Numbered from the stretch's first letter, positions 32,433-43,965 are shown. The stretch is 64,000 nt of DNA from Diploptera punctata (GCA_030220185.1 JASPKZ010007525.1:434001-498000), one strand, 5' to 3'. Numbers and translations are program-made. The notes: a model not told the origin generated them from the sequence alone.

Positions 32433-32568
32433 TGAAAAGAACAGAGCGCCAGCTTGGTGTGATCGTGTTTTATGGAAAGGCGATGGAATTACACAAGTTA
32501 TTTATAGAAGTCACCCTGAGCTAAGAATAAGTGATCACAAACCTGTTAGCTCAGTGTTTGATTCACAG
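32433..32568 (+). CDS. Ocrl: OCRL/INPP5B-like exon: PAWCDR and SDHKPV motifs
   Basis: After ATGCAG the exon reads, with the carried-over [17 protein letters not shown], the second hallmark of type II 5-phosphatases. It then reads [13 protein letters not shown], the end of the catalytic fold with its catalytic-site aspartate and histidine. It closes in phase 0 at CAG|GTATAG. A Penelope-like element ends about 28 bases upstream of its acceptor. Confidence 0.95.
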
Positions 32569-32753
32569 GTATAGTATTTTTTAAATCTCTATAGCACTTT
32601 ATACAGTATTATTATAAAGCAGCTGAAATATATACGTATTATTTGAATGTTTGTTATTTTAATTCAATAACTCTATGAATTTACTTATTGGCTTTATGGG
32701 TCTTTGAGTCTAGCCATAACTTTTCCTTTCTTAGGAGTTTCCAGACCAAGCTA

Positions 32754-34069
32754 CGAGGGTCATACTGAAAGTCATGAGCAACATTTTTTTAAACAATCAT
32801 AATATTTATTTTAGACAAACCAAGTACACCATGTTAATCTACAGACCTTTGTGCTACTTTTCAACATAGTCTCCATTTCTTTGCACACATTTTGTCCAGC
32901 ATTCTACAAGCTTGAAAATTCCCTTATGATAGAAGTCCGTTCCAGCTGCTCGAAGACACTGAAGCACTGCTTTCCGAATATCCTCCAGCGTCTCGTAGTG
33001 TTGGCCTCTCATCTGCTCCTTTACAGAACCGAAAATATGGTAGTCGGAGAGTGCCAAATCGGGACTATAGGGAGGATGTGGAAGAATTTCCCACCCAAAT
33101 GTCCTGATCTTGTCCACAGTGGCACGAGCAGTGTGAGGACGCGCGTTATCGTGTTGCAGAATGATCTTCCTTCCAGGGCGTTTGTCGTGCAATGCACGAC
33201 AGAGCTTCACAAGTGTCTGGATATAGCAGGCAGCATTTATGGTTTGTCCAGGTTCAAGAAATTCAACCAGAATGCAACCTTGCGGATCCCAGAAGACGCT
33301 GCCCATAACTTTCCCAACATATTGCACTGTCTTCGCTTTTTTCTTTGATGGCGAATTCAAGTGGTGCCATCCCATACTCTGGCGTTTTGTTTCAGGCTCG
33401 TAACGATGAAACCAGCTTTCGTCACCTGCCACAATACTCGTCAAATAATCATCACCTTCATTTCGAAATCTCTGAAGAAGGTTATGGGTGATGGTTCTTC
33501 TCTGAAGTTTGTGGTCTTTACTCAATAAACGTGGAACCCAACGGGCACTAACTTTTCGGTAACCTAAGTTTTGAATCATTTCTTGCACTGCACTGTGTCC
33601 TACTGCAAGTTTTGTAGCGATTTCATTCACTGTGATACGCCTGTCGTCTCTAATGAGCACATCAACTCTTTCCTTGTTGCAATCCGTGGAGGCAGAGCAT
33701 GGGCGACCGCTAAGAGGCTCATCTTTGATACTCGTGTTCCCATCTTTAAAATGTTTCACCCATCTCCTAACACTGCTGGCACCCATGCAGGCATCTCCGT
33801 AAGCACATTGAAGTCTTTGGTGAATATCAACAGCAGATTGTTCCTCTTTAACAAGGAATTCAATGACAGCGTGCTGTTGAAACGAAACATTGTTGTCTGC
33901 CATTTTGGAAACACTGCGTGTGGTCACATGATAGAAGCTATGACGCCGCCACAAAATGGCAATGTTGTGGTATAAAGTCTGTAGATTACGATCCTGCAGT
34001 TGTTTTTGTTACATTGTTGAAATTTGAATTTTAACAATGGGTTGCTCATGACTTTCAGTATGACCCTCG
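32754..34069 (-). mobile_element. mariner transposon, complete
   Basis: 1316 bp with 29-bp identical inverted repeats starting CGAGGGTCATACTGAAAGTC, flanked by TA (32752-32753 and 34070-34071). Length, TIRs, TSD and transposase all fit a mariner. It lies in intron 3, reverse to the host gene. Confidence 0.96.
32854..33903 (-). CDS. mariner transposase, apparently intact
   Basis: 349 codons from ATG at 33903 (MADNNVSF); an upstream in-frame ATG would add 17 residues outside the family's usual start. The N-terminal half holds two helix-turn-helix regions (HQRLQCAYGDACMGASSVRR and VNEIATKLAVGHSAVQEMI). The catalytic D,D34D triad is complete: GDESWF, LQHDNARPH, and YSPDLALSDYHIF with 34 residues between the last two aspartates. 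The WVPRLLS linker motif (WVPHEL-like) is present. No stops, so it could be active or recently active. Confidence 0.93.
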   Translation of the reverse strand: MADNNVSFQQHAVIEFLVKEEQSAVDIHQRLQCAYGDACMGASSVRRWVKHFKDGNTSIKDEPLSGRPCSASTDCNKERVDVLIRDDRRITVNEIATKLAVGHSAVQEMIQNLGYRKVSARWVPRLLSKDHKLQRRTITHNLLQRFRNEGDDYLTSIVAGDESWFHRYEPETKRQSMGWHHLNSPSKKKAKTVQYVGKVMGSVFWDPQGCILVEFLEPGQTINAACYIQTLVKLCRALHDKRPGRKIILQHDNARPHTARATVDKIRTFGWEILPHPPYSPDLALSDYHIFGSVKEQMRGQHYETLEDIRKAVLQCLRAAGTDFYHKGIFKLVECWTKCVQRNGDYVEK

Positions 34070-34379
34070 TACCAGGAAATCAGTATCAAGTACTGACATA
34101 CATTTACGGGCATGTAAAGCCATATTAACACCAACTATACCATTGTTACATAAACTAACGTTCAATACAAATATTGGAACCCAACTGGGGTTGTGGGGTC
34201 GTAAAGGATACAGACAATGGCTAAGGGTTAATGTTAAACACAGGGAAAGCTACACAAAAGGATTTCGAAAATAAATGGGTTTTAAAAGAATGTCAGGTGT
34301 GTCTAGTTTCTTTGGTATCATAAAAGACTGGTTAAGGGAAAGAAATAAGTTGAGTCTGTTTTCATATTACCTCATTTTA

Positions 34380-34560
34380 GTTATCTAATATAATCCATTA
34401 TGGATTTATGTTTAAAAAAAACAGAAGTATGAGGTAAGAAGAATTCATGATTCATTGGATTCTTATCCATTATGGAATTGAAGAAGCATCCAAAACTAGT
34501 CTATAAAGAAGAAGAATATAAGGTGAGGTAATAAAATTTTACTTAAATAAATAATAGCTC
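34380..34560. repeat. PLE tail fragments
   Basis: GAAGTATGAGGTAAGAAGAA (34425-34444, family 4 tail), then CTATAAAGAAGAAGAATATA and AGGTGAGGTAATAAA (another family) and GCTCATAGTGTTAATTT. These are remnants only. The interval 34075-34375 shows no named feature. Confidence 0.5.
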
Positions 34561-34632
34561 ATAGTGTTAATTTTGAGAGAAGCTGTGACAGAACAACGTT
34601 CATGAAAATACTGTTGAATAATTTTGAAACTG

Positions 34633-34790
34633 TAGTTGGCCGTGGTGGACTAGCGGTTATGCTTCTTTCCTCTGGTCCCGAGGGTTGCAGGTTCAAACCC
34701 AACCAGCGTTGATGAGATTTTTTAGGAAGGAAAAATCCTAGGAGCAATCCTCCGGGAGGAACCTTTGACAGTTTTATATGGTAGTGAATA
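34633..34790 (+). repeat. SINE family V head, plus strand
   Basis: TTGGCCGTGGTGGACTAGCG, then GTTGCAGGTTCAAACCC and AGATTTTTTAGGAAGG: the tRNA-related head and first part of the body of family V, truncated after about 150 bp. Confidence 0.7.
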
Positions 34791-34882
34791 ATATTTAATA
34801 TTAATTTAACATAAAAAAAATACAAAGCCCAGAATTTAAGATACATTTTCAAATAAAGGTAACATACGAGTTGAGATAAATA

Positions 34883-36363
34883 CACTGCTCAAGACAATTA
34901 GAGGAACACTATGAAATATGCAAATATTTATTTATTGCTCATGTCAGTAAAAAGAAATGAATAATGCTGACAATTAACTTTTCAAATAATTCTGCTATGT
35001 AAGCAATTGAATCTTGTGCTTATTTTTCAAAGTTAAACACTCGTTATATAGAGTTAGTATCGTGTATGGCCTCCACGACATTCGATGACAGTTTGGCACC
35101 TTCGTGGCATGCTCCCAATAAGATTCTGGATTTCCTCTTGTGGGATATTCTCCCACTCCTTCAGAGCATCTCCAAGTTGCTGCAGAGTTTGTGGAGCTTG
35201 ATGTCGGTTCCTGACCTTACTGTCTAGAAGATCCCACAAGTATTCAATAGGGTTGAGGTCTGGGCTGACCGCTGGCCACTCCATTACCTCAATTTCATTC
35301 CTTCTCAGGAAATCCCTAGTGACAGCCGCAGAATGTGCCCTGGCATTATCCTGCATAAACAGAAATCCAGGGCCTACTCCAATGGCAGCAGGTACTACAT
35401 GCTCTTCCAGAACGTGCTCGATATACCGGACAGCATTCAGTCGCTGGGGAACAAGTACAAGGTCCGTACAATTGTTGTACATAACTCCGGCCCACACCAT
35501 TATGGAACCTCCTCCGAATCTATGAATTTCCTGTACAGCCTCTACAGAAAATCTTTCTCCTGGCCGTCCCCACACCCTCAATCGACCATCACAACGCGTA
35601 AGACGATACCTGGATTCGTCCGAGAAGAGTACAGACTCTCACTGGTTCAGGTTCCAATCACCATGGTTTTCAGCATATGTACGTCTTGCTGCCTTATGCC
35701 CATTTGTTAAGCGTGGTTTTTTAACGGGCCTTTTTGGATGAATATTCTCTTTCCTTAATCTGTTCCTTATGGTTTGGTCTGAAACCCGGATTCCAGAAGC
35801 CATATTCTGCAGGTCATTCTGCAGGTCTTTTGCAGTTTTTGTACGCTGTCGAAGAGCAGAAAGAACAACGTATCTGTCATCCTGGGGACTTGTTTTAAAT
35901 TTACGGCCCTGGCCACGTCTTCTACAATACTGACCTGTCTCTCTGTGCCTGTTGCGTAACCTGGACACCACGGAAGGAGAAACCCCAAGCTCTCTAGCCA
36001 CTTGTCGCAGAGATTGACCTTGTCGTAAAAGATGTAGAGCATGATACACTTCAAACTCATTTAAATGCCTCATTTTGTCAGAGACTTCAATAAACAAGGC
36101 AATAATCAACATTTGTCAATATAGCAACATCAGGAAGCTTACCAATTAGAAGTGGCCAGTGCCTTCCAAAATAAAAAAAAATTCTCTATATTTGTTATTT
36201 GAGGTAATTTCTCTGTATTTAGGCCATGGATCTTTAAAATTTGTATCCAATGATAAAATTAATAATTCAATTTACATATTGTCCAACTTTCAGCATCACA
36301 GCTTTAAAAAACAATTACTTATTCAATTTATTACAAGTGTTCCTCTAATTGTTTTGAGCAGTG
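34883..36363 (-). mobile_element. Tc1-like transposon, 1.48 kb
   Basis: The inverted repeats CACTGCTCAA(G/A)ACAATTAG, then AGGAACACT, are at both ends, flanked by TA (34881-34882 and 36364-36365). It encodes a Tc1-type transposase with a single stop. Confidence 0.93.
35054..36073 (-). pseudogene. Tc1-like transposase with one in-frame stop
   Basis: The start is at ATG 36073 (MRHLNEFEVYHAL). The N-terminus has helix-turn-helix LRQVARELGVSPSVVSRLRN, then a second DNA-binding part. TGA at 35639-35641 replaces what is usually a tryptophan before SVLFSDESRY; the frame then continues without a shift to TAA-type end at 35054. The D,D34E triad is complete: FSDESR, MQDNARAH and VSPDLNPIEYLWD, with 34 residues between the last D and E. 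One point mutation separates it from an open frame. Confidence 0.92.
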
Positions 36364-36365
36364 TA

Positions 36366-37845
36366 TGTCGTGTAACATATCTACAGAATCGTAAAGATAT
36401 AAAGATTATGAAAATAATACTCAAAGATTGATTAAAATAATTATTAAATCATTATAAAGAGACACATTAAATTTAATTTATAAGTTATGATTACTCATGC
36501 AACTGAAATGAGCAAGCTATGAAAACTACCTGAGGAAAAAACCCATAATAACAATGGTATTGTCCCTTTACATGAAACTATAATGCTTGACCAAGCAATT
36601 AACATACAGATGCAGCTCAGTGTAAAAACTAATCTACACAGCAGAATAGTATATCTAAAAATCTAACATGACAAATAACAGTTTGAAAAGAAACTTATCA
36701 AAATCTCATTTGCCAAAATTAAATAAAAATGACCTATACTATAAAATTCTAAGAAAATTAACAACAAAAGGAAACTGTCTCTTAACACTCTTGACTAACA
36801 TAGAATTTGGACTTTCCAGAAGGTGTGAACTATACCCCCTTCTGAACAACATATTAACAAATGAACATTGTTAAAAATATAATTAACCAATGTAAAACTG
36901 AATAGATGAAGGGTAATCAAACCGAGAGATGTGGCCAGAATTTACCTTTAGAGAACACTAGCCACAAGAAATTCATTCGGTATCGTGAATCCGAACCTAC
37001 AAAGTTATTTGGTATCCTGAATCCGAACCGATAGTATTCTCGGAACTCAGTACTTGTTCTCTGATCTGCGATATATTTCTACTATCATGGTGAAGTGATA
37101 TTTTACTTTAAATCGGCCTCAGAAATTAACTTAGAATTGTTCAAGTATAAAAGATAAAGTCAAACTTCATCTATTCCGTTACAAATCAAGTTGTATTTTC
37201 AAATATCTTTTAATAAGTAAGTATCAATAAATATTCAATTACCATATACTAAGAGTATATTTTGCTAAACGGGAAGACCCTGAGATCTCATACTCTACAA
37301 ATCTGCCCCAAACCTTAAAGCCGTTGGTCTCGAGTCTGAAGATTTTCAGGCTTGTAAAAGATCCTTAAGCCTGAATAAATAGGCCTCTAAGCAAAATTTA
37401 TGATTCATTGGGTCAGTATGTTGACTGCACATTGTTCATTTCATCTGTGGCAAATATGTGTAACTAAATTAACTTGGTCTAATAACTCCTAACAAAGGAG
37501 AGACTAAGACTCAACATTTGGCTACACCATTGTAGACAGTTATAGAGTCTAAAAACACAACAATATATTAGGTGAAGTGATATATTTTTAATATTTAATA
37601 ATATAGCATTCCATTATCTTTATGATTAGTTGAAAATAATATTGATTTCAATTGGTAGAAAGGCTGAGATTCTGATGAATGATTGTAAATATATTAAGAA
37701 GTTATAATGACAACAGAGACTATAATTATAGTGGAATTAAGTTTTATGGACACTTTGCCAAATTAGAGAGAATGAACATGAATTTGGTATCTACATTTTT
37801 TCAATGTTTTTATTTAAATTAACATTTTCCAATCCTGAATAGAAT
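36366..37845. other. Intron sequence with a SINE V scrap
   Basis: 37317-37400 (+) matches the body of SINE family V (GTCTGAAGATTTTCAGGCTT, then GGCCTCTAAGCAAAATTTA). A tandem pair of TCGTGAATCCGAACC/TCCTGAATCCGAACC lies at 36982-37030. Nothing else recognised; the short open frame at 36668-36874 has no recognisable domain. Confidence 0.5.
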
Positions 37846-37848
37846 TAA

Positions 37849-37985
37849 TTTAAGAAAGAACTAGGATTTGAACCCTGTACCTCTCATTTTCGTTTGAATG
37901 GTGTAATCGACAGCAGACTTGTGCAGAGAATGAGAGGTCCAGGGTTCAAATCCTGGTTCAAACGTTAATTTTTCTTTCTTAAATT
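37849..37985 (+). repeat. tRNA-like SINE with partial inverted copy
   Basis: The head is 37892-37963: acceptor GTTTGAA/TTCAAAC, T-arm CCAGG-GTTCAAATCCTGG. It is followed by TTAATTTTTCTTTCTTAAA, the tail shared with the other units. The left flank 37849-37890 is an inverted copy of its 3' half (TTTAAGAAAGAACT, then GGATTTGAACCCTG), so it too is a foldback. Confidence 0.65.
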
Positions 37986-38071
37986 GTTGTGTACATACTT
38001 ATTTTATTTGTGCATTGTTATATTCATCAAAGTTTCTTGTGGTTATTTTAAGTTTTGAATTTATATTTCAG

Positions 38072-38348
38072 ATCCGTGTAATAGATGCAGCTAAGTATAG
38101 AAAAATACATGAAGAAGTAATGAAGAAATTAGATAAACTCGAGAATGAATTTCTACCTCAAGTGATGGTAGATAATACAGAAGTAATATTTGATACCATC
38201 CATTACCTAGAGTCCCAGACACGAGACCTCATCATTGCAAACACTGGGCAGGTCCCGGTAACATTTGAATTTATCAAGAAACTTGATGACTCCAATTATT
38301 GTAAAGATTGGCTCAACATTGAACCATATTCAGGATTTATTATGCCAG
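38072..38348 (+). CDS. Ocrl: OCRL/INPP5B-like exon: linker and ASH domain
   Basis: The exon follows ATTTCAG in phase 0 (IRVIDAAKYRKIHEEVMKKL). It carries the region after the phosphatase domain and the start of the ASH (ASPM-SPD2-Hydin) domain: LENEFLP, then NTGQVPVTFEFIKK, then YCKDWLNIEPYSGFIMPG. This order matches OCRL and INPP5B, where the ASH domain binds Rab GTPases. The donor is G|GTAATC, leaving one base of a glycine codon. Confidence 0.93.
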
Positions 38349-38719
38349 GTAATCATAAAATGCTACTGTTGTCATGAAATTTCTAAATTTACACATACAT
38401 CATTAATCTTAATTTTAATTGTGACATGTTTTGTTTCTTCCCAATTCCCAATATTTTACCATCAAGCATTGTTTGAAGAAAGGAGGGGAAAATAATGTTA
38501 TACTTATAGATTTGAAATTAAACTATACAGTGAACCTCCAATTAATTGTCTGTGTTGGAGATATGAAAATAAACGATGGATGTGGGAAAAGGATCAATGT
38601 GAATGCCTGTAAAAATAATATGAATTGTCAAATTTGTATGCAAATATTCAAGCAATGCAGTAATTTATTATATCTGACCTTTAAAGGTGGCTGTTGGATG
38701 TGATGTCCCACGTTGTAGA

Positions 38720-39140
38720 TATATGATTGTCTTCTTCTTCTTCCTTCCAAGTATTAGGCCAAGGTCTGTTACGATCCTATAGAAAATTTTCCCTTATGGG
38801 AATTCTCGTATAAGACTTGAAAGCATAATAATAGTCCCTTCGATTGGTTGCTGGCCAAAGGAAGGCAAGACCAGTGATGGGACTGCCATCTTATAGCCTC
38901 TGGTCAGGCTTTTCTGGAGAAGAAATGGAAAAAAGGAAGCCCTCGGATGCCCTAATCGCGTTGGGGTCGAAAAAACAAGAGTTAACCAAGAGAGGTTAGA
39001 TAGTAAAGTTAAAAAAGTGCAAAACACAAGTAAGTGGAAGAAATGTTTTGCACAGCTTGGGCACCTTGTGGTCACCATCCACATATCCCCTAGATGAGGA
39101 CCCCTGAGGGGAGTAATAATTTGAATCACTGTAATTTTGC
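38720..39140. repeat. Unclassified interspersed-repeat-like block
   Basis: GGCCAAGGTCTGTTACGATC near 38758 has a weak echo at 26285-26305. The GC-richer stretch with CCTCTGGTCAGGCTTTTCTG and GCCCTCGGATGCCCTAATCG stands out from the AT-rich flanks. No TIR, TSD or ORF, so the class is unknown. The interval 39140-40145 has nothing recognised. Confidence 0.35.
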
Positions 39141-40159
39141 CACGGCACTGATGACAACAGTTAAATTAAATGTTATTTTATTAAATTTTTCACTACTGTT
39201 TAGATGAATCTTGTAAATGATCAATAATTTAAAAGATTCCGGCTTAAATTAATAAATTTCACTTATAGAAGATTATTACTTCATATATGTAATAGATGAC
39301 TATTTCCAATGGTCAATTTTTCACTAACACTTTATTTTCACTTTATGGATTATTTATACTCCATATGAATTCAATTTATACCACAATATTATTTTCTGTA
39401 ACTTTGACACCATTTTGTCAACTAATGTCAAGAAATTAACAATAATTCTCTTATTTCTTGATGAGCCGTTGTTTAACATGTCTGACTTCTTTCAAGTATT
39501 GTAGCCATCTTCTTATTCTGGGAAAAATCCCATTTCATTTCTGTTATAATCTGAAAGTTCTGATTGGTCCAACTGAAAAGGAAAGAGTACTACTGGCTGA
39601 CTCCCATCCAATTCGTCCAATCCCATTTATTTGTTTATAAACAAATATCAATTCAAATATTTAAAGTATTTTTACATATTAAATCAGATAGAAATACATC
39701 TAACTGTATTAACAGTTTATATTGATCAGTTTGAATTTTTTATGTACTTACATCAATCTTATTTCCATTTTTACTAGAAATAAATATAATTATATTTAAA
39801 TATTAAATAAAAAAACCCATATTATTATTATATGGGGATAAATATCCGATTTTACCTTTATTTACAGTACATTAAACTATTCATGAAATTGTCATTAATT
39901 TTCCTCGCCTTCATCTTATTAGTTGATGTACCATACTTATCAACCTGCTGTCTGATTCCCCTTTCTTTGTAAATATTGATTTAAGGGTTTACAGGCACTT
40001 AACTATATCAACCCTTTTCTCCATTGGATTTTTCTACACTTCTTCAATAATACAAAGTCTTTCTTCTAAAGTAGGAACTTGTTTAGCATCCATGTCTTTC
40101 AAAATACAATAAAGAGTTGCAGAGTCAAGAATTAAACATGTAACAACATAAAAATTTAA

Positions 40160-40384
40160 TTATATTATTTTTTGTCTGAACATTTTACCTCAATATTAAT
40201 GTTGATTTGTTCTTGAACATGTTTCAAAACAATTCTGTTTTATCGTCTGGAAAAGCTGACGATAAAACAGAATTGTTTTGAAACATGTTCAAGAACAAAT
40301 CAACATTAATATTGAGGTAAGATGTTCAGACAAAAAATAATATAATTAAAAATAACCTCAAAATATAACTTTCTAAAATTAAAT
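40160..40384. mobile_element. 225-bp PLE family 3 foldback with TSD
   Basis: Two inverted arms of tail only (left 40160-40249, right 40255-40345), no coding part. A 12-bp TSD, ATAAAAATTTAA, at 40148-40159 and 40385-40396. The right end adds AATAACCTCAAAATATAACT. Both arms carry the ribozyme-like motif; the right one is better (CTGACGA 40256-40262, helix II AAAACA/TGTTTT, GAAA 40280-40283, ACATGT, predicted cleavage after T40289). Confidence 0.88.
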
Positions 40385-40399
40385 ATAAAAATTTAACTT

Positions 40400-40660
40400 T
40401 TATAGGAAAAACCACTATGAGGTTTAATTTAAGGTTTAAATTAAAATGTTTTATACCTCACTTCATATCCAGTCTTCTAATTATACCGGTTTCAAAGCTT
40501 AGCAGCTTCATCTTCAGTACTTTCTTGTCGACTGATGTTATATCAATCAGGAGAACTGCTTCTTCCTCCCTCTGAGCTTTGAAACTGATATAATTAGAAA
40601 ACTGGATATGAGATGAGGTATAAAGCATTTTAATTTAAATCTTAACACATAAAGATTGAT
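40400..40660. mobile_element. PLE family 5 mini foldback
   Basis: The left end CCACTATGAGGTTTAATTTA is followed by CTCACTTCATATCCAGTCTT, mirrored at 40584-40640. On the minus strand the left arm has core CTGAAGA (40516-40510), helix II GAAGCT/AGCTTT, GAAA and palindromic ACCGGT. The right arm lacks the core. Confidence 0.7.
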
Positions 40661-40678
40661 TAAACAGGTAATTCAGTG

Positions 40679-41489
40679 GAATGTATGAGTTGGAGAAAAT
40701 GCTTTAACATCTCACCTCATAAAGTTGTGTGTTTTAACGATACCGGTTTCAAAAGTATAATCTTACTTCCATCTTCAGTCAAACTCCAACTGTCGAAATT
40801 TCACTCTTAACACAATCTTCTAAACTGCCATCTGATGTTGATTTTATGAACTTGGAGATCAAATTATTCTTGTTGGGAATATCGAAATTCATGGATTTAT
40901 ATTTATTATTCTGGATGTATATCTTTTCCCAAACTGTTTATTCCAAAGGTTTCCCTAATTGTTTTAAAAGTTTAGTTCCTCTTCCAATTTTGTGATTCTC
41001 TAGTAAACTATGAGCTGCAACTATGAGTAGCTCATAGTTTTGTACTCGTACAAAAGAACACTTTAGAAATATTTAAAATGGTGAAATTGAAAAATCGGCA
41101 ATTGCAGCTCATAGTTTACTAGGGAATGGCAAAATTGGAAGAGAAACTAAACTTTTAAAACATTTAGAGAAACCTTTGAAATTAACAGTTTGGGAAAAGA
41201 TATGCATTCAGAAGAGTAAATATAAAGCCGTGAATTTTGATATTCCAGACAAGAATAATTTTGATCTCCAAGTTCATAAAATTAACACCAGATGGCAGTT
41301 CAGAAGATGGTGTTAATGGCAAAATTTCGACAGTTGGAGTTTGACTGAAGATGGAAGTAAAATTATACTTTTGAAACCTGTATCATGAAGACACGCAACT
41401 TTATGAGGTGAGAAGTTAAAGCATTTTCTGCAACTCATTCATTAATGTAAGTACCTCTTTAGAGTTACCTCCCACTTTGATTTTGATTA
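40679..41489. mobile_element. PLE family 6 foldback
   Basis: The minus arm 40700-41035 and plus arm 41036-41480 share the C-terminal coding tail (KSAIAAHSLL, LLKHLEKPLKLTVWEKI, then NFDIPDKNN). A 9-bp TSD AATTCAGTG (40670-40678 and 41490-41498). Ribozyme-like cores: left CTGAAGA (40778-40772 minus) with helix II GAAGTA/TACTTT, GAAA, ACCGGT; right CTGAAGA (41345-41351). Confidence 0.75.
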
Positions 41490-42010
41490 AATTCAGTGAA
41501 AGTTTGGATTAATAGGATTGACAACAATAATTCTTAAAAATGGTATGGATCAGTGATCCCTGAATCCCATTGTCTAATCAGGTATGTGCTCTAAGAGAGA
41601 ATGAAATGAAATTCACAGACCAAAAATAAAAATTCCATACTGCAACTTGCTACAGTAAGTTTTGAAAACATCATTCATAATACATCTATGAGTAACTTAT
41701 AAAATGTTTAAAAAGATCAATCAGGGAATTATATTCATGCAGGATAAGGTCTATCGAGGAACAATAAATGTGGTTGTTTTCCTCATAGTTTAAATGTGAT
41801 TAGAACAAGGACTGTAGAAATTCAATGATGAATCTGGGAAAACAATAAAACCAGGAACTAAAATTTGAGTTTTCATTGGTCAAAATTTTTGTTGACAGAG
41901 ACACTGCAAAATGTACAACAGCATCATTGTTAATGGTATCTAAACCATTTAATACTAAAATATGAATGGTTACTGCATAAAGAATTTGAAGTCATGCTGT
42001 TCTGCTTATT

Positions 42011-42359
42011 TTAATATAATAAATTTAAGAATTTTAACATTATGAGGTTTCCTTAATAAGAATCAAATGAATCGTGAATTCTTCTTACCTCATATAACTA
42101 TGTTTTTTTAAACACAGTACCGCAGTATCAGAGAAACATCTTCTCAGCTGTTTTCACGACTCTCAATTTTTTTCTTTTGCCAATAATTATCCAAACTGCC
42201 AGTACACCAAATGACAGTTTGGATAATTATCAGCAAAAGAAAAAATTGACAGTTGTGAAAATAGCTGATGATGGAGAAGATGTTTTTCCGATACTGCGAT
42301 ACTATGTTTAAAAAAAATAGATATTTGAGGTAAGAAGAATTCATGATTCATTTGATTCT
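42011..42359. mobile_element. PLE family 4 mini foldback with TSD
   Basis: A 13-bp TSD, TGTTCTGCTTATT, at 41998-42010 and 42360-42372. The arms are mirrored around 42190-42210 (CCAAACTGCCA/GACAGTTTGG). The left terminus AACATTATGAGGTTTCC is complete; the right is truncated. The core CTGATGA (42265-42271) with CCGATAC carries the family-specific GATA. Confidence 0.85.
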
Positions 42360-42444
42360 TGTTCTGCTTATTCTCTTAAAATTACACATAGAAAAATTCT
42401 TTGTGGCATTTGAAGACGGAATATATTCAAATATCACATCAAAA

Positions 42445-43505
42445 CTGAGGCATGCTGTAGTGTAGTTGGTTAAGGGAACACATTACAAGTTGGAAGATGT
42501 GGATTTGAGTCCTCTTAGAGTCAGGATTTTTGAACTGACCTAAGCATTCTGGCAGCACCAAATTCTAGAGTTAGAACTCAGCCTCGGATATGCTGCACTT
42601 AGCGTCACAAGAAAATTCTTCTAAGTTCTATAGAATCGCAGTGCGCATGCGCTAGTGCTCCATGTAATCCCAGAAAGATAAATGCAACCTCCAGCAGTTG
42701 GCGGTATATGTATGTGAAATCAGTATGACCAACATTGACACAAAATTCCCAGAACTTGTCTAAAAATGTATAATTAACACGAAATGAACTAGTGGAAATA
42801 TGATTTTACGTGGTAACCGTCCGATATTTTGAATTTTTCATAGAATAACAGATATGAAGAGGTAATTTATTTTACGTATCAAATCACATTTAAAAAGCAC
42901 GGAACCTAAAAGCTAACCAAACCTAAATCAATTACTCTAATGTAGGTGAAATCCAGGGAACGTGGAATCACATTTAAAAAGCAAGGAACCTAAAAGCTAA
43001 CCAAACCTAAATCAATTACTGTAACACAAATCAATTACTCTAACGTAGGTGAAATCCAGGGAACGTGGAAATGATGTTGGCAACATCTAGAGTATTTTGG
43101 GTTGTTGATGGTGGCAACGTTGGAACAACATAGGAAGAGGACGGAAAATAGCAGAAAGTAGCAAGGAAGAATGTAGGACGATCATGTTTTACGTAAATAT
43201 ATAAATATAAAAAAAAGATCGTTGCAACATTTGAAGATGTTTAAAACGTGTTTAAAAGTGTTGCAAAATGTTTCAAACGTGTTTAAAAGTGTTTCGTGCA
43301 TCAGTGGCATAAGAAATTAAATTGAAATTTTTTGCGACATTAACCATATAACAGCCCTCATCCTCTAACTAAAATGAGTACCAGACTATGTTCTGGTGGT
43401 AAAGATGACCATTATGCAGGGCTGACAACTTGGCTAGCATTTTATGCTGATTGTCTAGAAAGGTGGAAGCGTAACATTCTACCATCTGAAGATCCTCCTC
43501 AGGAC
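42445..43505 (+). repeat. SINE family X split by an unidentified insert
   Basis: Head and first half at 42447-42600 (GTAGTGTAGTTGGTTAAGGG, TGGATTTGAGTCCTC, ACTCAGCCTCGGATATG), second half at 43371-43500 (ATGAGTACCAGACTATGTTC, then AGGGCTGACAACTTGGCTAG). The intact family member is at 54147-54395. The intervening roughly 770 bp (42600-43365) contains a tandem duplication of about 75 bp (42886-42966 and 42967-43075) and no ORF. Confidence 0.55.
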
Positions 43506-43679
43506 TGTAATGGGATTGCTTCACGTTTTACATCATAACTATTTTAAGTTTTACTAATTTCTTTGTTTACATATCATCTTCCTTCCATGTTGTATTCCAG
43601 AAAGGACTGTTACAAAATGTTTTCCAAACATCTCTTCCATGACCATCCCAACTATCTTCTACCTTTAGTTGGCATTTTA

Positions 43680-43965
43680 AGATTGACAATCAAATGAATC
43701 ATGAATTCTTCTTACCTCATACATCCATGTTTTTTATAACACAGAATTGCAGTATCAGGAAATATATCATTCCCAATATATCAGCTGTTTTCACAACTTG
43801 TGAAAACATGATTCATGAAAACGGCTGAAGATGGGAATGATGTATTTTCCGATATTGCAGTTCTGTGTTAAAAAACATATACTGCAGTTCTGTGTTAAAA
43901 AACATAGATGTATGAGGTAAGAAAAATTCACAATTCATTTGATTCTTATTAAGAAAAATCATAAT
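43680..43965. mobile_element. PLE family 4 mini foldback
   Basis: CATGAATTCTTCTTACCTCA (43698-43717) is mirrored at 43913-43935. The core CTGAAGA (43825-43831) is followed by TTTTCCGATATTGCAG. A short direct duplication of CTGCAGTTCTGTGTTAAAAA lies at 43856-43877 and 43881-43902. Confidence 0.7.

Noticed and set aside
33571..33975. Plus-strand open frames antisense to the mariner transposase
   Set aside because: Shadow frames; the minus-strand reading has the catalytic triad and DNA-binding motifs.
36668..36874. Small standalone gene in intron 3
   Set aside because: Lysine/asparagine/leucine-rich composition expected from AT-rich DNA, with no domain, no splice context and no second copy.
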